A DNA stretch of 64,000 nt from Bin75 sp965223955 (GTDB lineage: Bacteria; Nitrospirota; Nitrospiria; Nitrospirales; UBA8639), in NCBI GenBank assembly GCA_965223955.1, contig OZ245029.1, forward strand, positions 2,542,001-2,606,000, written 5' to 3'. Both the position numbers and the translations under genes were made by a program. Below are positions 1 through 7,930 of this stretch, one piece after another. The notes beneath the pieces are model-generated. The model searched no databases. It worked only from the letters and a program-made list of their open reading frames with translations, and was not told where the DNA came from. The first letter of the stretch is position 1. Every line of letters begins with the position of its first letter.

Positions 1-940
1 CCAACACTTCAAAGATGCGTTCACTCGACGCCAAGGCATGCTGGAGCATGTGGTTGACGGAATGAATCTGGTTCACCGGAACGTAGAACAGCGCCAGATA
101 CGACACGAACATCACGAGCTCTCCCACTTTCAGGTTCCCCTGCGCGACGTCCATCGACCCCACCCACAGAATGAGGACCGTGCCCATGGCCCCGAGAAAA
201 ATCATCGCCGGTGAATAGATGGACCACAGAAACATGGCCTTGAGATTGCTCCGGCTGACCTCGCGATTCCTGGCGTCGAATCGTTCCCGTTCAAACGCAT
301 GCCGATTAAAGGCCATGGTTTCTCGAATGCCTGAAAGGGAATCCTGGAGATAGCTGCTCAGTTCGGCCGTATTTTGTCGAATTTCGTGGTAATACCCGTG
401 GACCCGACGGGAAAATTTCACGGCGGACACCATCAAAATCGGGATAGGGACCAACGCCAGGAGGGCCAATTGCCAATTGACCACAAAGAGGACCGCGGTA
501 ATACCGATCAACGTCAACAACGCCGTCACCATACCCTCCAACCCATCGATAAAAATACGCTCGACGTGTTCGGTGTCATTCATGATGCGCGACATGATCT
601 CTCCGGTCGATCGATCCTCGTAAAACCCGACCGAGAGCCGCTGAAGCGCGTGAAACACCTGTTGCCGGAGTTGGAACACGACGCGTTGCTCCAGGATATT
701 ATTGAGCCGGATTCGCAGGGAGTTCGCGACGTTCTTGAAGGCATAGGACAACACCAATCCGCCCAGCACCCACGGCAATAGGGAGAATTGGTCCGCCTGA
801 ATCACGTCGTCGATAATCACCTTCAGCAGCCAGGGCGGCAAGAGATCGAACACCGTTGCCAGGGCGGCGAAGGACAGAGTCGTCAGGGTCAGGGAACGGT
901 GGGGCCGCAAATACCCGAGAATGCGAAAGAGAACCTTCAT
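1..940 (-). CDS. ABC exporter, transmembrane part (partial, runs off the window)
   Basis: This reading frame is open from an ATG at 940 to the left edge, about 313 residues, and lacks only its C-terminal half. It reads as the membrane domain of an MsbA/LmrA-type ABC exporter. After a first membrane segment it has the family pattern LNNxLEQRVVFQLRQQVF and then SVGFYEDRSTGEIMSR, which are the cytoplasmic extension and coupling regions of this fold. Later hydrophobic stretches fit the remaining helices. The ATP-binding domain (Walker A, LSGGQ) would lie outside the window, so ATPase function is inferred. An in-frame TGA lies directly upstream of the ATG, so this is the first possible ATG. It follows def on the same strand with a gap of about 120 bp. 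The substrate is unknown; lipid or drug export are both possible. Confidence 0.85.
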   Translation of the reverse strand, partial: MKVLFRILGYLRPHRSLTLTTLSFAALATVFDLLPPWLLKVIIDDVIQADQFSLLPWVLGGLVLSYAFKNVANSLRIRLNNILEQRVVFQLRQQVFHALQRLSVGFYEDRSTGEIMSRIMNDTEHVERIFIDGLEGMVTALLTLIGITAVLFVVNWQLALLALVPIPILMVSAVKFSRRVHGYYHEIRQNTAELSSYLQDSLSGIRETMAFNRHAFERERFDARNREVSRSNLKAMFLWSIYSPAMIFLGAMGTVLILWVGSMDVAQGNLKVGELVMFVSYLALFYVPVNQIHSVNHMLQHALASSERIFEVL

Positions 941-1058
941 CGCGTTTCACACCATGACGAAGCAACCGGGGCCCGGCCTTTCAGAAACGGCCCCGTGAGC
1001 GCAGGCAAGGCCCAATGTCGGCGGATGGGGAACAAAGCAGGGGGGAACGGCATCTAGT

Positions 1059-1589
1059 CTAGATGACCGTTGCGGGTTCTTGTTTCCAATATACGTCAAA
1101 TTCCTTCAACTGGGTCAACGTGGACAAATCCGTCATCCTGTCCAAAAAAAGTTTTCCGAGCAGATGGTCCATCTCATGTTGGATACACACGGCGAACAAA
1201 CCCGACGCCTCGAAATCGACGGAACACCCCTCCCGGTCCAGCGCCTGGACCCGAATGGAAGACGGCCGCGTCACTTTCCCGCGCAACCCATCCACGCTTA
1301 AACAGCCTTCCCACATTTCGACTTGAGCAGGGCCATAAAACACGATCCTGGGATTGATCAGGACCGTCTCGGGAAACGCATCCTGGCCTTCACATCGCAT
1401 CACGATGAGTTGTTCGGACCGTGCCACCTGAGGGGCCGCCAACCCGATCCCCTCGTGCGCATCCATCGTTTCAAACATGTCGTCGATACATTGTTGATAG
1501 GCACGCGTGGGAATGATCGCCGGATCAACCGGCTCGGCAATTTTCCGTAAGACGGGATTCCCTATTTTTGCAATCGGCAACGTTGCCAT
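1059..1589 (-). CDS. def: Peptide deformylase
   Basis: Removes the N-formyl group from the initiator methionine of nascent proteins in the cytoplasm, using a metal ion. All three family motifs are present: GIGLAAPQ at residues 47-54, EGCLS with the metal-binding Cys96, and QHEMDH with metal ligands His138 and His142 and catalytic Glu139. The length of 176 residues is normal. The ATG is preceded by AAAGGA at good spacing. It lies 55 bp after the HEAT-repeat gene and upstream of the ABC exporter on the same strand, so the three may be co-transcribed. No methionyl-tRNA formyltransferase gene (fmt), its frequent neighbour, is seen here. Confidence 0.97.
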   Translation of the reverse strand: MATLPIAKIGNPVLRKIAEPVDPAIIPTRAYQQCIDDMFETMDAHEGIGLAAPQVARSEQLIVMRCEGQDAFPETVLINPRIVFYGPAQVEMWEGCLSVDGLRGKVTRPSSIRVQALDREGCSVDFEASGLFAVCIQHEMDHLLGKLFLDRMTDLSTLTQLKEFDVYWKQEPATVI

Positions 1590-1643
1590 TCCGTATTCCT
1601 TTGGTGCGACTCCCTATCCGTCAGAATCCCGAACATCACGTCG

Positions 1644-2447
1644 TCAGGAAACAGGCTCGGATTGTGGCTTGTTCGGCGCAGCCTCGCGATTCTTGAGGGT
1701 TTCGTCCCACCACGCCTTCCATTCCTTGGCCCATGCGACCCGCTGTTCATGGGTCGACCCTTGCCAATCATGCGGCGGACCCACCCATCGGGTCAACCGC
1801 CAGAACGACTCGAGGGCCGTGACGGACACGTATTTTTCCTGATCGGTCAGCAACTCGATGAGGAGAGACACCGATTCCGGACGCTTCACGTAACGACACT
1901 CAAAAGCCACGGTTCGCCGAATGGTATCCGCGTGATCCTTCACCAACGTTTGCAGCGTTGACAGCGCCTCCAGGGGCGCCACCCGCACCGCCACGCGCAG
2001 GGCATGAGCCCGCACCCTGATGGCTTCCTCGCCATCCCCGGCCACGTCGAGTAAATCCGGCACGGCTCGTGGATCATTGATAATCTTCAACGTTTCAATC
2101 GCATTATAGCGAAGCCGGATCCCCGGCATCTTGAGGGCTTTCACCAGGACGGGCACGACCGGTTTGCCCAAATGAACGAACTCGGCGATTATGTAGAGTT
2201 CCTGGCGTCCTTCCAATAACGGCAACAAGGCTTCCGCCCGTTTCATCTCTTTTTCAGAAAGGACTTCCGGGGCAGGGGTGGCTTGTTCGACTTCCGGGAA
2301 TTCCGGCTCGGGCGGGGCGTTATACGGAATTTGGACCGGAATAAGATACGCCGGTCGAGAAGCCGGTGTGCCGGCTTCCGCAAGGAAGATCGATGCACAG
2401 AAAAGGATACTCCACCCCAACACCATCCATACGAGACTCACTCTCAT
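1644..2447 (-). CDS. Secreted HEAT-repeat protein
   Basis: A protein of 267 residues with an N-terminal hydrophobic signal segment ending near an Ala-rich AEAG site, so it is probably periplasmic. A proline- and glutamate-rich linker follows. The body has HEAT-like helical repeats, seen in phrases such as VPVLVKALKMPGIRLRYNA, DPRAVPDLLDVAGDGEE and SVSLLIELLTDQEKYVS, which usually mediate protein contacts. The start is taken at the ATG at 2447 because AAGGAG lies 7 nt upstream; a start 10 codons further up is possible but has no such site. It lies directly upstream of def. Its molecular role is not known. Confidence 0.8.
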   Translation of the reverse strand: MRVSLVWMVLGWSILFCASIFLAEAGTPASRPAYLIPVQIPYNAPPEPEFPEVEQATPAPEVLSEKEMKRAEALLPLLEGRQELYIIAEFVHLGKPVVPVLVKALKMPGIRLRYNAIETLKIINDPRAVPDLLDVAGDGEEAIRVRAHALRVAVRVAPLEALSTLQTLVKDHADTIRRTVAFECRYVKRPESVSLLIELLTDQEKYVSVTALESFWRLTRWVGPPHDWQGSTHEQRVAWAKEWKAWWDETLKNREAAPNKPQSEPVS

Positions 2448-2708
2448 CCACCCTCTCCTTTTCCAAGAAAACACCATGTTATGTAGTCTAGTGGCTTTCC
2501 TTCAAGCAGGTCAAGGCAAAGCGTGTAGGCGTTGCGTTGACAATTTCCGCTCTCATCGCTCCACCCGATCCCGGTCCACGGAGCCGGATCATTGCAAACG
2601 CTTGACGGTCCTGATAACCCCTTCTTTAATCTTGATCCCGTGAATGGTACAATAAATGTTTTAGTGTTTCAGCAGGACGTTCATGACGACTGAGAAGGAG
2701 GGCTCTAC
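2448..2708. other. Divergent intergenic region
   Basis: A gene-free stretch of about 260 bp between the minus-strand HEAT-repeat gene and the plus-strand cupredoxin-like gene. It must hold promoters for both directions, but I cannot point to convincing -35/-10 pairs. The only clear signal is the ribosome-binding site AAGGAGG just before 2709. Confidence 0.4.
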
Positions 2709-3620
2709 ATGAAACCAGTGAGATTTCTCCTTGGCTTGGGATTGGCGGTTGGACTGACCACGAGCCCGAGCTGGGGATATGAAGAAATCCCCGTCTCCGA
2801 TGGGGGAACCTTACAGGGGGTGGTCACATTGCTCGGGAACGTCCCCAAACCCAAGGGGTACAACCTCGTCACCTTACCGGATGCCGTGTATTGCGGCCGC
2901 ATCTCGACCGGAACGGGATGGCGTCTCCTGCAACCCTTTGTCATCGGCCCCAATGGCGGATTCAAAAACGTCGTCATCTACATTGAAGAAATCCACGATG
3001 GGAAACCCTTCCGTTACGTCCCTCCCCGGATTACGGCGGTCGACTGCACGTTCGAGCCGTATATCACCATCGTCCGGGACAGGCATGACATAGAAGTCGT
3101 GAATATGGACCCGGTGTTTCACGACATTCAAGGCTATGAAACGTCGAAGTTCGGAGCCCGCGTGCTCTTCAACGTGCCCCTGCCGATGAGTAAAAAACTG
3201 CGCAAGGAAGTGTTGCTGGCCGGCAAGACGGTCAAAGATCGAGCAGGCAAAGTCCTGACTCAACACATCAAAATGGGGAAACAGCGCAATCTGTTCGTGA
3301 TGCAATGCGGATTTCACGCCTACATGGAGAGTTGGGGATTCACGGTCAAAACCCCCTACTACGCGCTCAGTGCGAAAGACGGCGCGTATGCCATTTCCGA
3401 CATCCCCCCGGGGACCTATACGGTCCAGGTCTGGCATCCCATGGTGAACAAAGAATATACCGTGACGATCACGCCCAACGGCACCACGGACTTGCCGATT
3501 GAGATCGATGCGCCGAAAGGCCGGCTCTACGCCAATGAAATGAGTGAAGGGACGCGCTTCGGCGTGGAATTGCTCGGGGACGTCGAGATCAAACCCCTCG
3601 TGGAACGCCAAACCTATTGA
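2709..3620 (+). CDS. Secreted cupredoxin-like protein with carboxypeptidase-regulatory-like domain
   Basis: A protein of 303 residues with a signal peptide (about residues 1-23, ending SWG). The middle resembles a cupredoxin: His138 in the phrase VFHDIQGYE, then Cys200, His203 and Met206 in CGFHAYM. The C-x2-H-x2-M spacing with an upstream His is the type 1 copper ligand pattern of amicyanin, so copper binding and periplasmic electron transfer are plausible but inferred. Residues about 220-270 (DGAYAISDIPPGTYTVQVWHP) form a carboxypeptidase-regulatory-like beta-sandwich. AAGGAGG precedes the ATG. It appears to be monocistronic. A purely structural, metal-free role cannot be excluded. Confidence 0.75.
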   Translation: MKPVRFLLGLGLAVGLTTSPSWGYEEIPVSDGGTLQGVVTLLGNVPKPKGYNLVTLPDAVYCGRISTGTGWRLLQPFVIGPNGGFKNVVIYIEEIHDGKPFRYVPPRITAVDCTFEPYITIVRDRHDIEVVNMDPVFHDIQGYETSKFGARVLFNVPLPMSKKLRKEVLLAGKTVKDRAGKVLTQHIKMGKQRNLFVMQCGFHAYMESWGFTVKTPYYALSAKDGAYAISDIPPGTYTVQVWHPMVNKEYTVTITPNGTTDLPIEIDAPKGRLYANEMSEGTRFGVELLGDVEIKPLVERQTY

Positions 3621-3652
3621 GCCCACCTTCGCGGTGTGTGTCCCGGAACTTC

Positions 3653-3691
3653 CTCTCCCTCGATGGGAGAGGACAGAGGTGAGGGTGACGA
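3653..3691. repeat. Palindromic intergenic repeat (CTCTCCC...GGGAGAG family)
   Basis: A hairpin-forming copy of the dispersed family in which CCCTCTCCC and GGGAGAGG arms flank a short variable loop, followed by GAGGTGAGGGTGA. Other copies are at 20621, 22373, 31680, 36884, 41220 and 49484. It lies directly after the cupredoxin-like gene and could act as an RNA end structure. Confidence 0.7.
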
Positions 3692-3715
3692 CCGCAGACG
3701 AATCAACGCGAAGGC

Positions 3716-4123
3716 TTACAACAACCAATTCTCCACGGAGAGGCCGGGGACCCGCTGGAAGTATTGGGGATTCCCGGAGACCAGGGTGAGGTTCCAAACC
3801 AGCGCGATCGCAGCGATACGCAGGGCCGTCTCACTCACCGGCTTTCCCTTCCGCGTCAACAAAGCGCTCATTTCGCCGTAACGCCTCGCCGCCGCGGCAT
3901 CGAAGGGCAGGACTTGCAGGTTGGGGATGAGCCGTGTGTCGATCTGACTCAGTAAGGCAGTCGCTCGCCGGCCAAGCCGGCTCGTGCCGACGATCAACTC
4001 CTCAAGCGTGAGGCTGGACGTGCATTGCTGCTCGGGAGGCACCGAGGCCAGTTTCGCAATCAACGCCGTCGCGGGACAACGGCCCATCAGGTTAGCCAGG
4101 ATATCCGTATCCAGCAAGTACAT
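3716..4123 (-). CDS. VapC-type PIN-domain toxin, active site incomplete
   Basis: A PIN-domain protein of 135 residues, partner of the Phd-type antitoxin that precedes it; VapC toxins are Mg-dependent ribonucleases. Asp5 (LLDTD) and Glu41/42 (LTLEEL) of the acidic site are present. The third Asp, normally three residues before the IAA motif, is Ala100 here (TALRIAA), and the last acidic position in the NPQYF segment is Tyr. The rest, including RVPGL-VENW at the end, is typical. The start at 4123 is chosen because the antitoxin stop codon and this ATG overlap as TGATG. The fold is clear; activity is doubtful. Confidence 0.85.
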   Translation of the reverse strand: MYLLDTDILANLMGRCPATALIAKLASVPPEQQCTSSLTLEELIVGTSRLGRRATALLSQIDTRLIPNLQVLPFDAAAARRYGEMSALLTRKGKPVSETALRIAAIALVWNLTLVSGNPQYFQRVPGLSVENWLL

Positions 4124-4422
4124 CAGTCTTTCCCCTCCGCGCGGCAAGCATCTCCGCCGCGTTCGGCCTGGACGCCGGCAAGCAGAGCGTCCATGTCCCG
4201 ATCCTTCAATTCGCCCCAGGCACCGGTCAGGGCCAGAGCCCCCTGGGGATTGGCAGAGGTCGTCTGCTGCTGCTCGATCAGTTCGAGAGCATCGACGCTG
4301 ACCAGCGCGGCCAGGGACTTGCCTCTTTTCTCGATGATCACCTGCCCGCCGCCTTTGATCACGCGGGCCAAAAGCGCCGTCAGATCTTTTCGCAACTCTA
4401 CCGTACTGACTTTTTTGACCAT
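4123..4422 (-). CDS. Phd/YefM-type antitoxin
   Basis: A 99-residue antitoxin. Its N-terminal half (VSTVELRKDLTALLARV, then VIIEKRGKSLAALVSVDAL) matches the Phd/YefM DNA-binding fold, and the charged C-terminal tail would wrap the toxin. Its stop overlaps the start of the PIN toxin, which is the usual antitoxin-first order with translational coupling. Such antitoxins commonly repress their own promoter; the very AT-rich DNA just upstream (4438-4605) is a likely operator region. Confidence 0.85.
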   Translation of the reverse strand: MVKKVSTVELRKDLTALLARVIKGGGQVIIEKRGKSLAALVSVDALELIEQQQTTSANPQGALALTGAWGELKDRDMDALLAGVQAERGGDACRAEGKD

Positions 4423-4437
4423 GTTTTACCTGTGTTC

Positions 4438-4605
4438 CATATTTTAATATTTTGCAAAACTGTACGTTTTCTTACAAACTTTAAAGAATTGCACGAATAT
4501 TTATTTTATTAAACATTTTAAAATATGTAAAATACTTTAAACTTTTTAATATTTTTACAAATTATACATTTCGCACCGTCATTGAACAATATTTATTGTT
4601 CATCA
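4438..4605. other. Very AT-rich upstream region of the phd/vapC pair
   Basis: About 170 bp that is strikingly AT-rich against the GC-rich surroundings, with many runs such as TTTTAAAATATGTAAAATA. It lies upstream of the minus-strand antitoxin start at 4422 and probably contains its promoter and operator. No open frame is visible in it. The composition suggests foreign origin. The rest of the gap to 4776 is of ordinary composition and I see no gene there. Confidence 0.6.
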
Positions 4606-4776
4606 CGAATGTATCATGACACAGGTCTTCCTCCTGCCTCCGCATTCCGAGTCGTGACCCGGGATTGCCGGCCGAAACCATCTTTATCGCAGGCGGCGAG
4701 GGTGGCTTCCCTTGTAGACTCGGCCCGAGGTTAAGATGGGAAATCCCCCGTCCGGGTTTGTCCCTGTGAAGAAGCG

Positions 4777-5157
4777 TTAGGCCTGGAACCCGAGTGCCGT
4801 GGCCACGGTCCGCTGCCGGTCATCAAGCGTGACGAACGAGATTGCGCCTGGCTCCTCGGCAAGATAGAGGGCCGTCGCGACATGCCACAGATCGGCACCC
4901 CGCAAATAGCCAACCTGGAGCACCGTCTCGAACTCGTCGGTCAGCGGCCGATCAGGCAGGACCCACTCAATGCCGGAGACGAGACCTGGTTCGAATCGGT
5001 GTCCTTCACGCGTGAATGCGGCACGCAGTTCCGCCTCGAGCAAATTCGAGGACAGGAGTCTCGAAAAGGCATCCAGTCGTTTGGCGAGGGCAGCCGCACC
5101 CCGCTCGTTGAAGGCGATAGCAACGAGTGCGGACGTGTCGACGTAGGCGACGCTCAT
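4777..5157 (-). CDS. VapC-type PIN-domain toxin
   Basis: A 126-residue PIN-domain ribonuclease of the type II toxin class. The acidic residues fall where expected: Asp7 (YVDTSAL), Glu43 (LLEAEL), Asp89 (RGADLWHVATA) and Asp112/113 (VTLDDRQ). It overlaps the preceding antitoxin gene by 4 bp (ATGA). The pair is independent of the phd/vapC pair at 3716-4422. Target RNA is unknown. Confidence 0.88.
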   Translation of the reverse strand: MSVAYVDTSALVAIAFNERGAAALAKRLDAFSRLLSSNLLEAELRAAFTREGHRFEPGLVSGIEWVLPDRPLTDEFETVLQVGYLRGADLWHVATALYLAEEPGAISFVTLDDRQRTVATALGFQA

Positions 5158-5441
5158 TCGTCACGTTCGGCGAGAAACCGCTTGAGGGCGCCTGGCCGAC
5201 GCCCTACGGCTTCCATGGGCTTCCTGGGCTCGGCCCCCGAGCAAACCACAATCCCCTGCCGTTCCAGGTCATCGAGTCGCGCTTCGATCGTCGCGGGCGA
5301 GTCCCGGATCGCGCGAATCTCGGCCACGGGCTTTCCCCGATAGGAAACCGTGACTGTCTTCCCATCGCGTACCTGCCGGAGGACCTCAGAAAACCGTGCC
5401 TTGGCGTCGTATGCCGAATACGTAATACTCATGGTCATCAT
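5154..5441 (-). CDS. Phd/YefM-type antitoxin
   Basis: A 95-residue antitoxin with the hallmark AYDAKARFSEVLRQVRDGKTV and SYRGKPVAEI segments of the Phd/YefM family. It is translationally coupled to the PIN toxin through an ATGA overlap at 5154-5157. The start is uncertain: three ATG codons lie close together (residues 1, 2 and 4) and none has a strong ribosome-binding site. Confidence 0.88.
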   Translation of the reverse strand: MMTMSITYSAYDAKARFSEVLRQVRDGKTVTVSYRGKPVAEIRAIRDSPATIEARLDDLERQGIVVCSGAEPRKPMEAVGRRPGALKRFLAERDE

Positions 5442-5580
5442 TATAACCAGTCAGACCAGTCAAAACAACTCTCACTATGTGTTTTTCAAAGTAGCTCCAT
5501 CCATGGCTCACGCCGCCGATGTGGCGGCCTCGTTCTCGCCACGGACCTGCCACTGCCGGCCTTGCGGGATCGCGGGTCAG

Positions 5581-6453
5581 TCATAGTCCGATCTTCCACA
5601 CTCCCTTCTCACGGAAGGCGGGAATGGTCTGGCGGCGGGCGGCGTTGGTGACGGCCGGCGCCGAAAGCCCATTCTGCCTGATATACTCCGACAGCCTGAT
5701 GATCTCCTCCCCCTTCAAATAACTCAGCCGCTTGTGCAGCGACTCCACGAGAGCCAGCGACAGAATGCCTTCCATCGTCTTCGTCGTCTTCTTCTCCCGA
5801 TAATCGCTGAACGCTCGATAGTAGACGTCCTTTTCCTTGTTGCGGATGATAATGCGCGGCAGGCCATGTTGCAGCAATTGAAAATTGATGATGACGCGCC
5901 CGATGCGGCCATTGCCGTCGCAAAACGGATGGATGGTCTCGAAATCCAGATGAAACCTGGCAATCCTGTCCAAAAAATAGGTGCCGAGATCACTGGAATA
6001 TTCAAGCAAGGCGGTCTCCAGCATCCGCTCCACGTGCTCGGGCGCCGGGGCGATATACGCACCCACTCGCACGTACTCACCATTTCCGCGAAAGCGACCC
6101 GCGATCGCATCATCTATGCCGCCGATAAGCATCTGATGGAACAGCACGATCAGGTCCTTGCCCAGTTCACTCTCCTTCACCTTCTTGCGCATATATTCTA
6201 TAACCCGCGCCAGATTTTTCGCTTCGAAAACCTCCCGCAACGAGACGTTCCGGGACAGCGTCTGCTCCAACAGGATTTTCTCTGTTTCCTCAAGGGTAAG
6301 CGTCGAATTTTCGATGGCGTTGGAATTGTAAACATTCTCAGGCATTTCCACCTCGTCAATCATCGACAGCAGCGATTCCTTCCCCGGACGCAACGCATCG
6401 TATTCTTCCTTTAATGCCTGGATTCGCTTTTTTATCGGTTTCGAGGTTGCCAT
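5581..6453 (-). CDS. Fic-domain protein, class II (N-terminal inhibitory motif)
   Basis: A 290-residue Fic protein. The catalytic motif HPFCDGNGRIGR is complete at residues 175-186. Fic enzymes transfer AMP or related groups to hydroxyl side chains of target proteins. An N-terminal SNAIEN (residues 44-49) fits the inhibitory (S/T)xxxE(G/N) motif, with Glu48 as the predicted blocking residue, so the protein should be auto-inhibited (class II). Residues about 250-290 look like a winged-helix domain, as in many stand-alone Fic proteins. No antitoxin gene accompanies it, as expected for class II. A 9-bp inverted repeat upstream overlaps a possible -10 box. Confidence 0.9.
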   Translation of the reverse strand: MATSKPIKKRIQALKEEYDALRPGKESLLSMIDEVEMPENVYNSNAIENSTLTLEETEKILLEQTLSRNVSLREVFEAKNLARVIEYMRKKVKESELGKDLIVLFHQMLIGGIDDAIAGRFRGNGEYVRVGAYIAPAPEHVERMLETALLEYSSDLGTYFLDRIARFHLDFETIHPFCDGNGRIGRVIINFQLLQHGLPRIIIRNKEKDVYYRAFSDYREKKTTKTMEGILSLALVESLHKRLSYLKGEEIIRLSEYIRQNGLSAPAVTNAARRQTIPAFREKGVWKIGL

Positions 6454-6467
6454 AGATTTATTGTAAC

Positions 6468-6502
6468 AAATTCACTCGATTATACAAAATATAAGTGAAT
6501 TT
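6468..6502 (-). promoter_or_regulatory. Inverted-repeat operator upstream of the Fic gene
   Basis: AAATTCACT at 6468-6476 and AGTGAATTT at 6494-6502 form a perfect 9-bp inverted repeat. Between the arms lies TATAAT on the minus strand (6479-6484), a good -10 box for the Fic gene. A third half-site ATTCACT is at 6522-6528. The arrangement suggests repression of the Fic promoter, possibly by its own winged-helix domain; that link is inference. Confidence 0.5.
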
Positions 6503-6563
6503 AGTGGATTAAGTGGTTCGTATTCACTGAATTTATCAGATAGACATAAACCGTCACCATTGA

Positions 6564-6640
6564 TTCAGGCGGCCAGGGCGTTCAGGTAGGCGAGGATGAG
6601 GTCGCGGGTGAAGGGTGCCATGTCGTGGACGGTGGGGGTG
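6564..6640 (-). pseudogene. C-terminal relic of a restriction/methylase-like gene (copy 1)
   Basis: On the minus strand this reads FTRDLILAYLNALAA followed by a stop. The same tail, TRDLILAYMNALSAGD, occurs at 9285-9400 and 17905-18150. The longer copy at 17905 resembles the C-terminus of a large modification/restriction protein. Nothing upstream keeps the frame, so only the tail survives. The rest of the gap 6454-6877 holds the Fic operator, this relic and a palindromic repeat. Confidence 0.45.
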
Positions 6641-6652
6641 AGACGAAAGCGC

Positions 6653-6685
6653 TGTAGGTCGGATTAGCGTAGCGTAATCCGACAT
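6653..6685. repeat. GTAGGTCGGATTA palindromic repeat
   Basis: TGTAGGTCGGATTAGCG and its reverse complement form a hairpin-capable unit. Related copies are at 12731-12764, 41119-41151 and 56773-56797, and a truncated one is near 13531. Such REP-like units are common in many bacteria. Confidence 0.75.
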
Positions 6686-6877
6686 GGGGCTACACCTCCT
6701 TATGAGGGTTCGTCGAAAGTGTTCTGTTAATCGAATCTATGGTCATCTTAGGTCGATATACATGGTCGTCTTCTTGTATCGCCACGTGTGCCTGTCAATC
6801 AAAATCAAGCTCACTGGCCATACTCTCCACTGTTGCTCTGTGTTCTGACGTCGTCGCACTTTTGAGGTCACAACAGG

Positions 6878-7180
6878 TTACTTCTTCGTCTCCGCAAGAG
6901 ACCAGCGCTTGGCCATTTTCTGAAGTTCGGGGAGATGTGCAGGCCAGTCATGCAAGGTCGCCGGATCAAAATCAGCCCGGTTCGGCCAGATCAACGTATG
7001 GACTTCAGGATCAATCCGCACCTGGCTGAATAAGGCTGCATCCCGAAGTGGACCGAATACGTCGCCCTCTAAGATAGTGTGGAAATCGATGACCTGCTCC
7101 GTCTCATCGTCGAAACACACTCGAAGCGTGTAGGGTGCCTGTATTTCAAAAAACACCACGCGATAGATAGGATGACTCAC
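6878..7180 (-). CDS. DUF2442-family protein
   Basis: A 100-residue protein with the DUF2442 signature: a beta-rich first half (YTLRVCFDDETEQVIDF) and the phrase FGPLRDAALFSQVRID followed by TLIWPNRADFDPATLHDW. Function is unknown, but such genes often pair with DUF4160 proteins in toxin-antitoxin-like units; no DUF4160 gene is seen here. The start is a GTG at 7180 because AAGGAGATCGAC directly precedes it. The upstream 280 bp hold no clear gene. Confidence 0.8.
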   Translation of the reverse strand: MSHPIYRVVFFEIQAPYTLRVCFDDETEQVIDFHTILEGDVFGPLRDAALFSQVRIDPEVHTLIWPNRADFDPATLHDWPAHLPELQKMAKRWSLAETKK

Positions 7181-7464
7181 GTCGATCTCCTTTATTGAAG
7201 AGGATCGATTTTGAAAAGCATTCGCCCCGATTGTAATCGTGCACAAGCGGCCGGCCAAGGTGCAGTGTTGCTCCTTCGGCTAACTAGACCGCCACCTGAA
7301 TTTTTTCTTGAAGCCGCCGACTAGCTCACAATTGGCTGTAGCGAGGACTTGCTGAGTTTCAAGAAATTGAAGCGATATTTCGGTCCCACCCCTCGGCTGT
7401 CTTTTCGCGGCAACCGTTAGATGATGCGAGCCAGGTCTGAGGATAACTGAGATGGAGCGACTTG

Positions 7465-7641
7465 CTAGACGATAACTTGCTCGGATTCCGATGTTTTCGG
7501 CTTTTGCCGAGAACGTAAACTTTCGGTACGCTTACCCCAAAACTCCAACTCTTCTTGTTTCGACTTCCCTGATAACAATTGCCCAACGTATTCCGCACCA
7601 CATCGTTTCAAGGCGACGCATTCCGGTTCACGAGTTGTCAT
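7465..7641 (-). CDS. Small hypothetical protein (58 residues)
   Basis: An open frame from ATG at 7641 to TAG at 7465. It begins MTTREPECVALKRCGAEYV and continues with a charged helical segment (KQEELEFWGKRTESLRSRQK). The composition is coding-like, with an amphipathic helix, and GGAGGGAG lies upstream, a little far from the ATG. I do not recognise a characterised family. It could be a small partner protein or a decayed gene. Confidence 0.4.
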   Translation of the reverse strand: MTTREPECVALKRCGAEYVGQLLSGKSKQEELEFWGKRTESLRSRQKPKTSESEQVIV

Positions 7642-7930
7642 ATCCGGCTATCTCCCTCCTTCTTGTCGAGACTCAAGCCATGCAGTTGCATAGAGTATCA
7701 CTGCCCTCCCGGTCAGATCGTGTAACCTTTGCAAATATTGTCTGCGAATGCGGTTGTAGTCGGGTGTACCGGTTTTGCCGGTTCACTTATTCGCTTTACT
7801 CTTGTTGTTTCGGTCTCGGCCCTATCTTCTCCAACACCCTCAGTCATCCCGCACCTGCCCCGCAACAGCCTGAATCTTTTTCTCAAATCACTCAATCGGT
7901 TTGCGGTTGGGGAGCACGCCGGCGCGGCGG

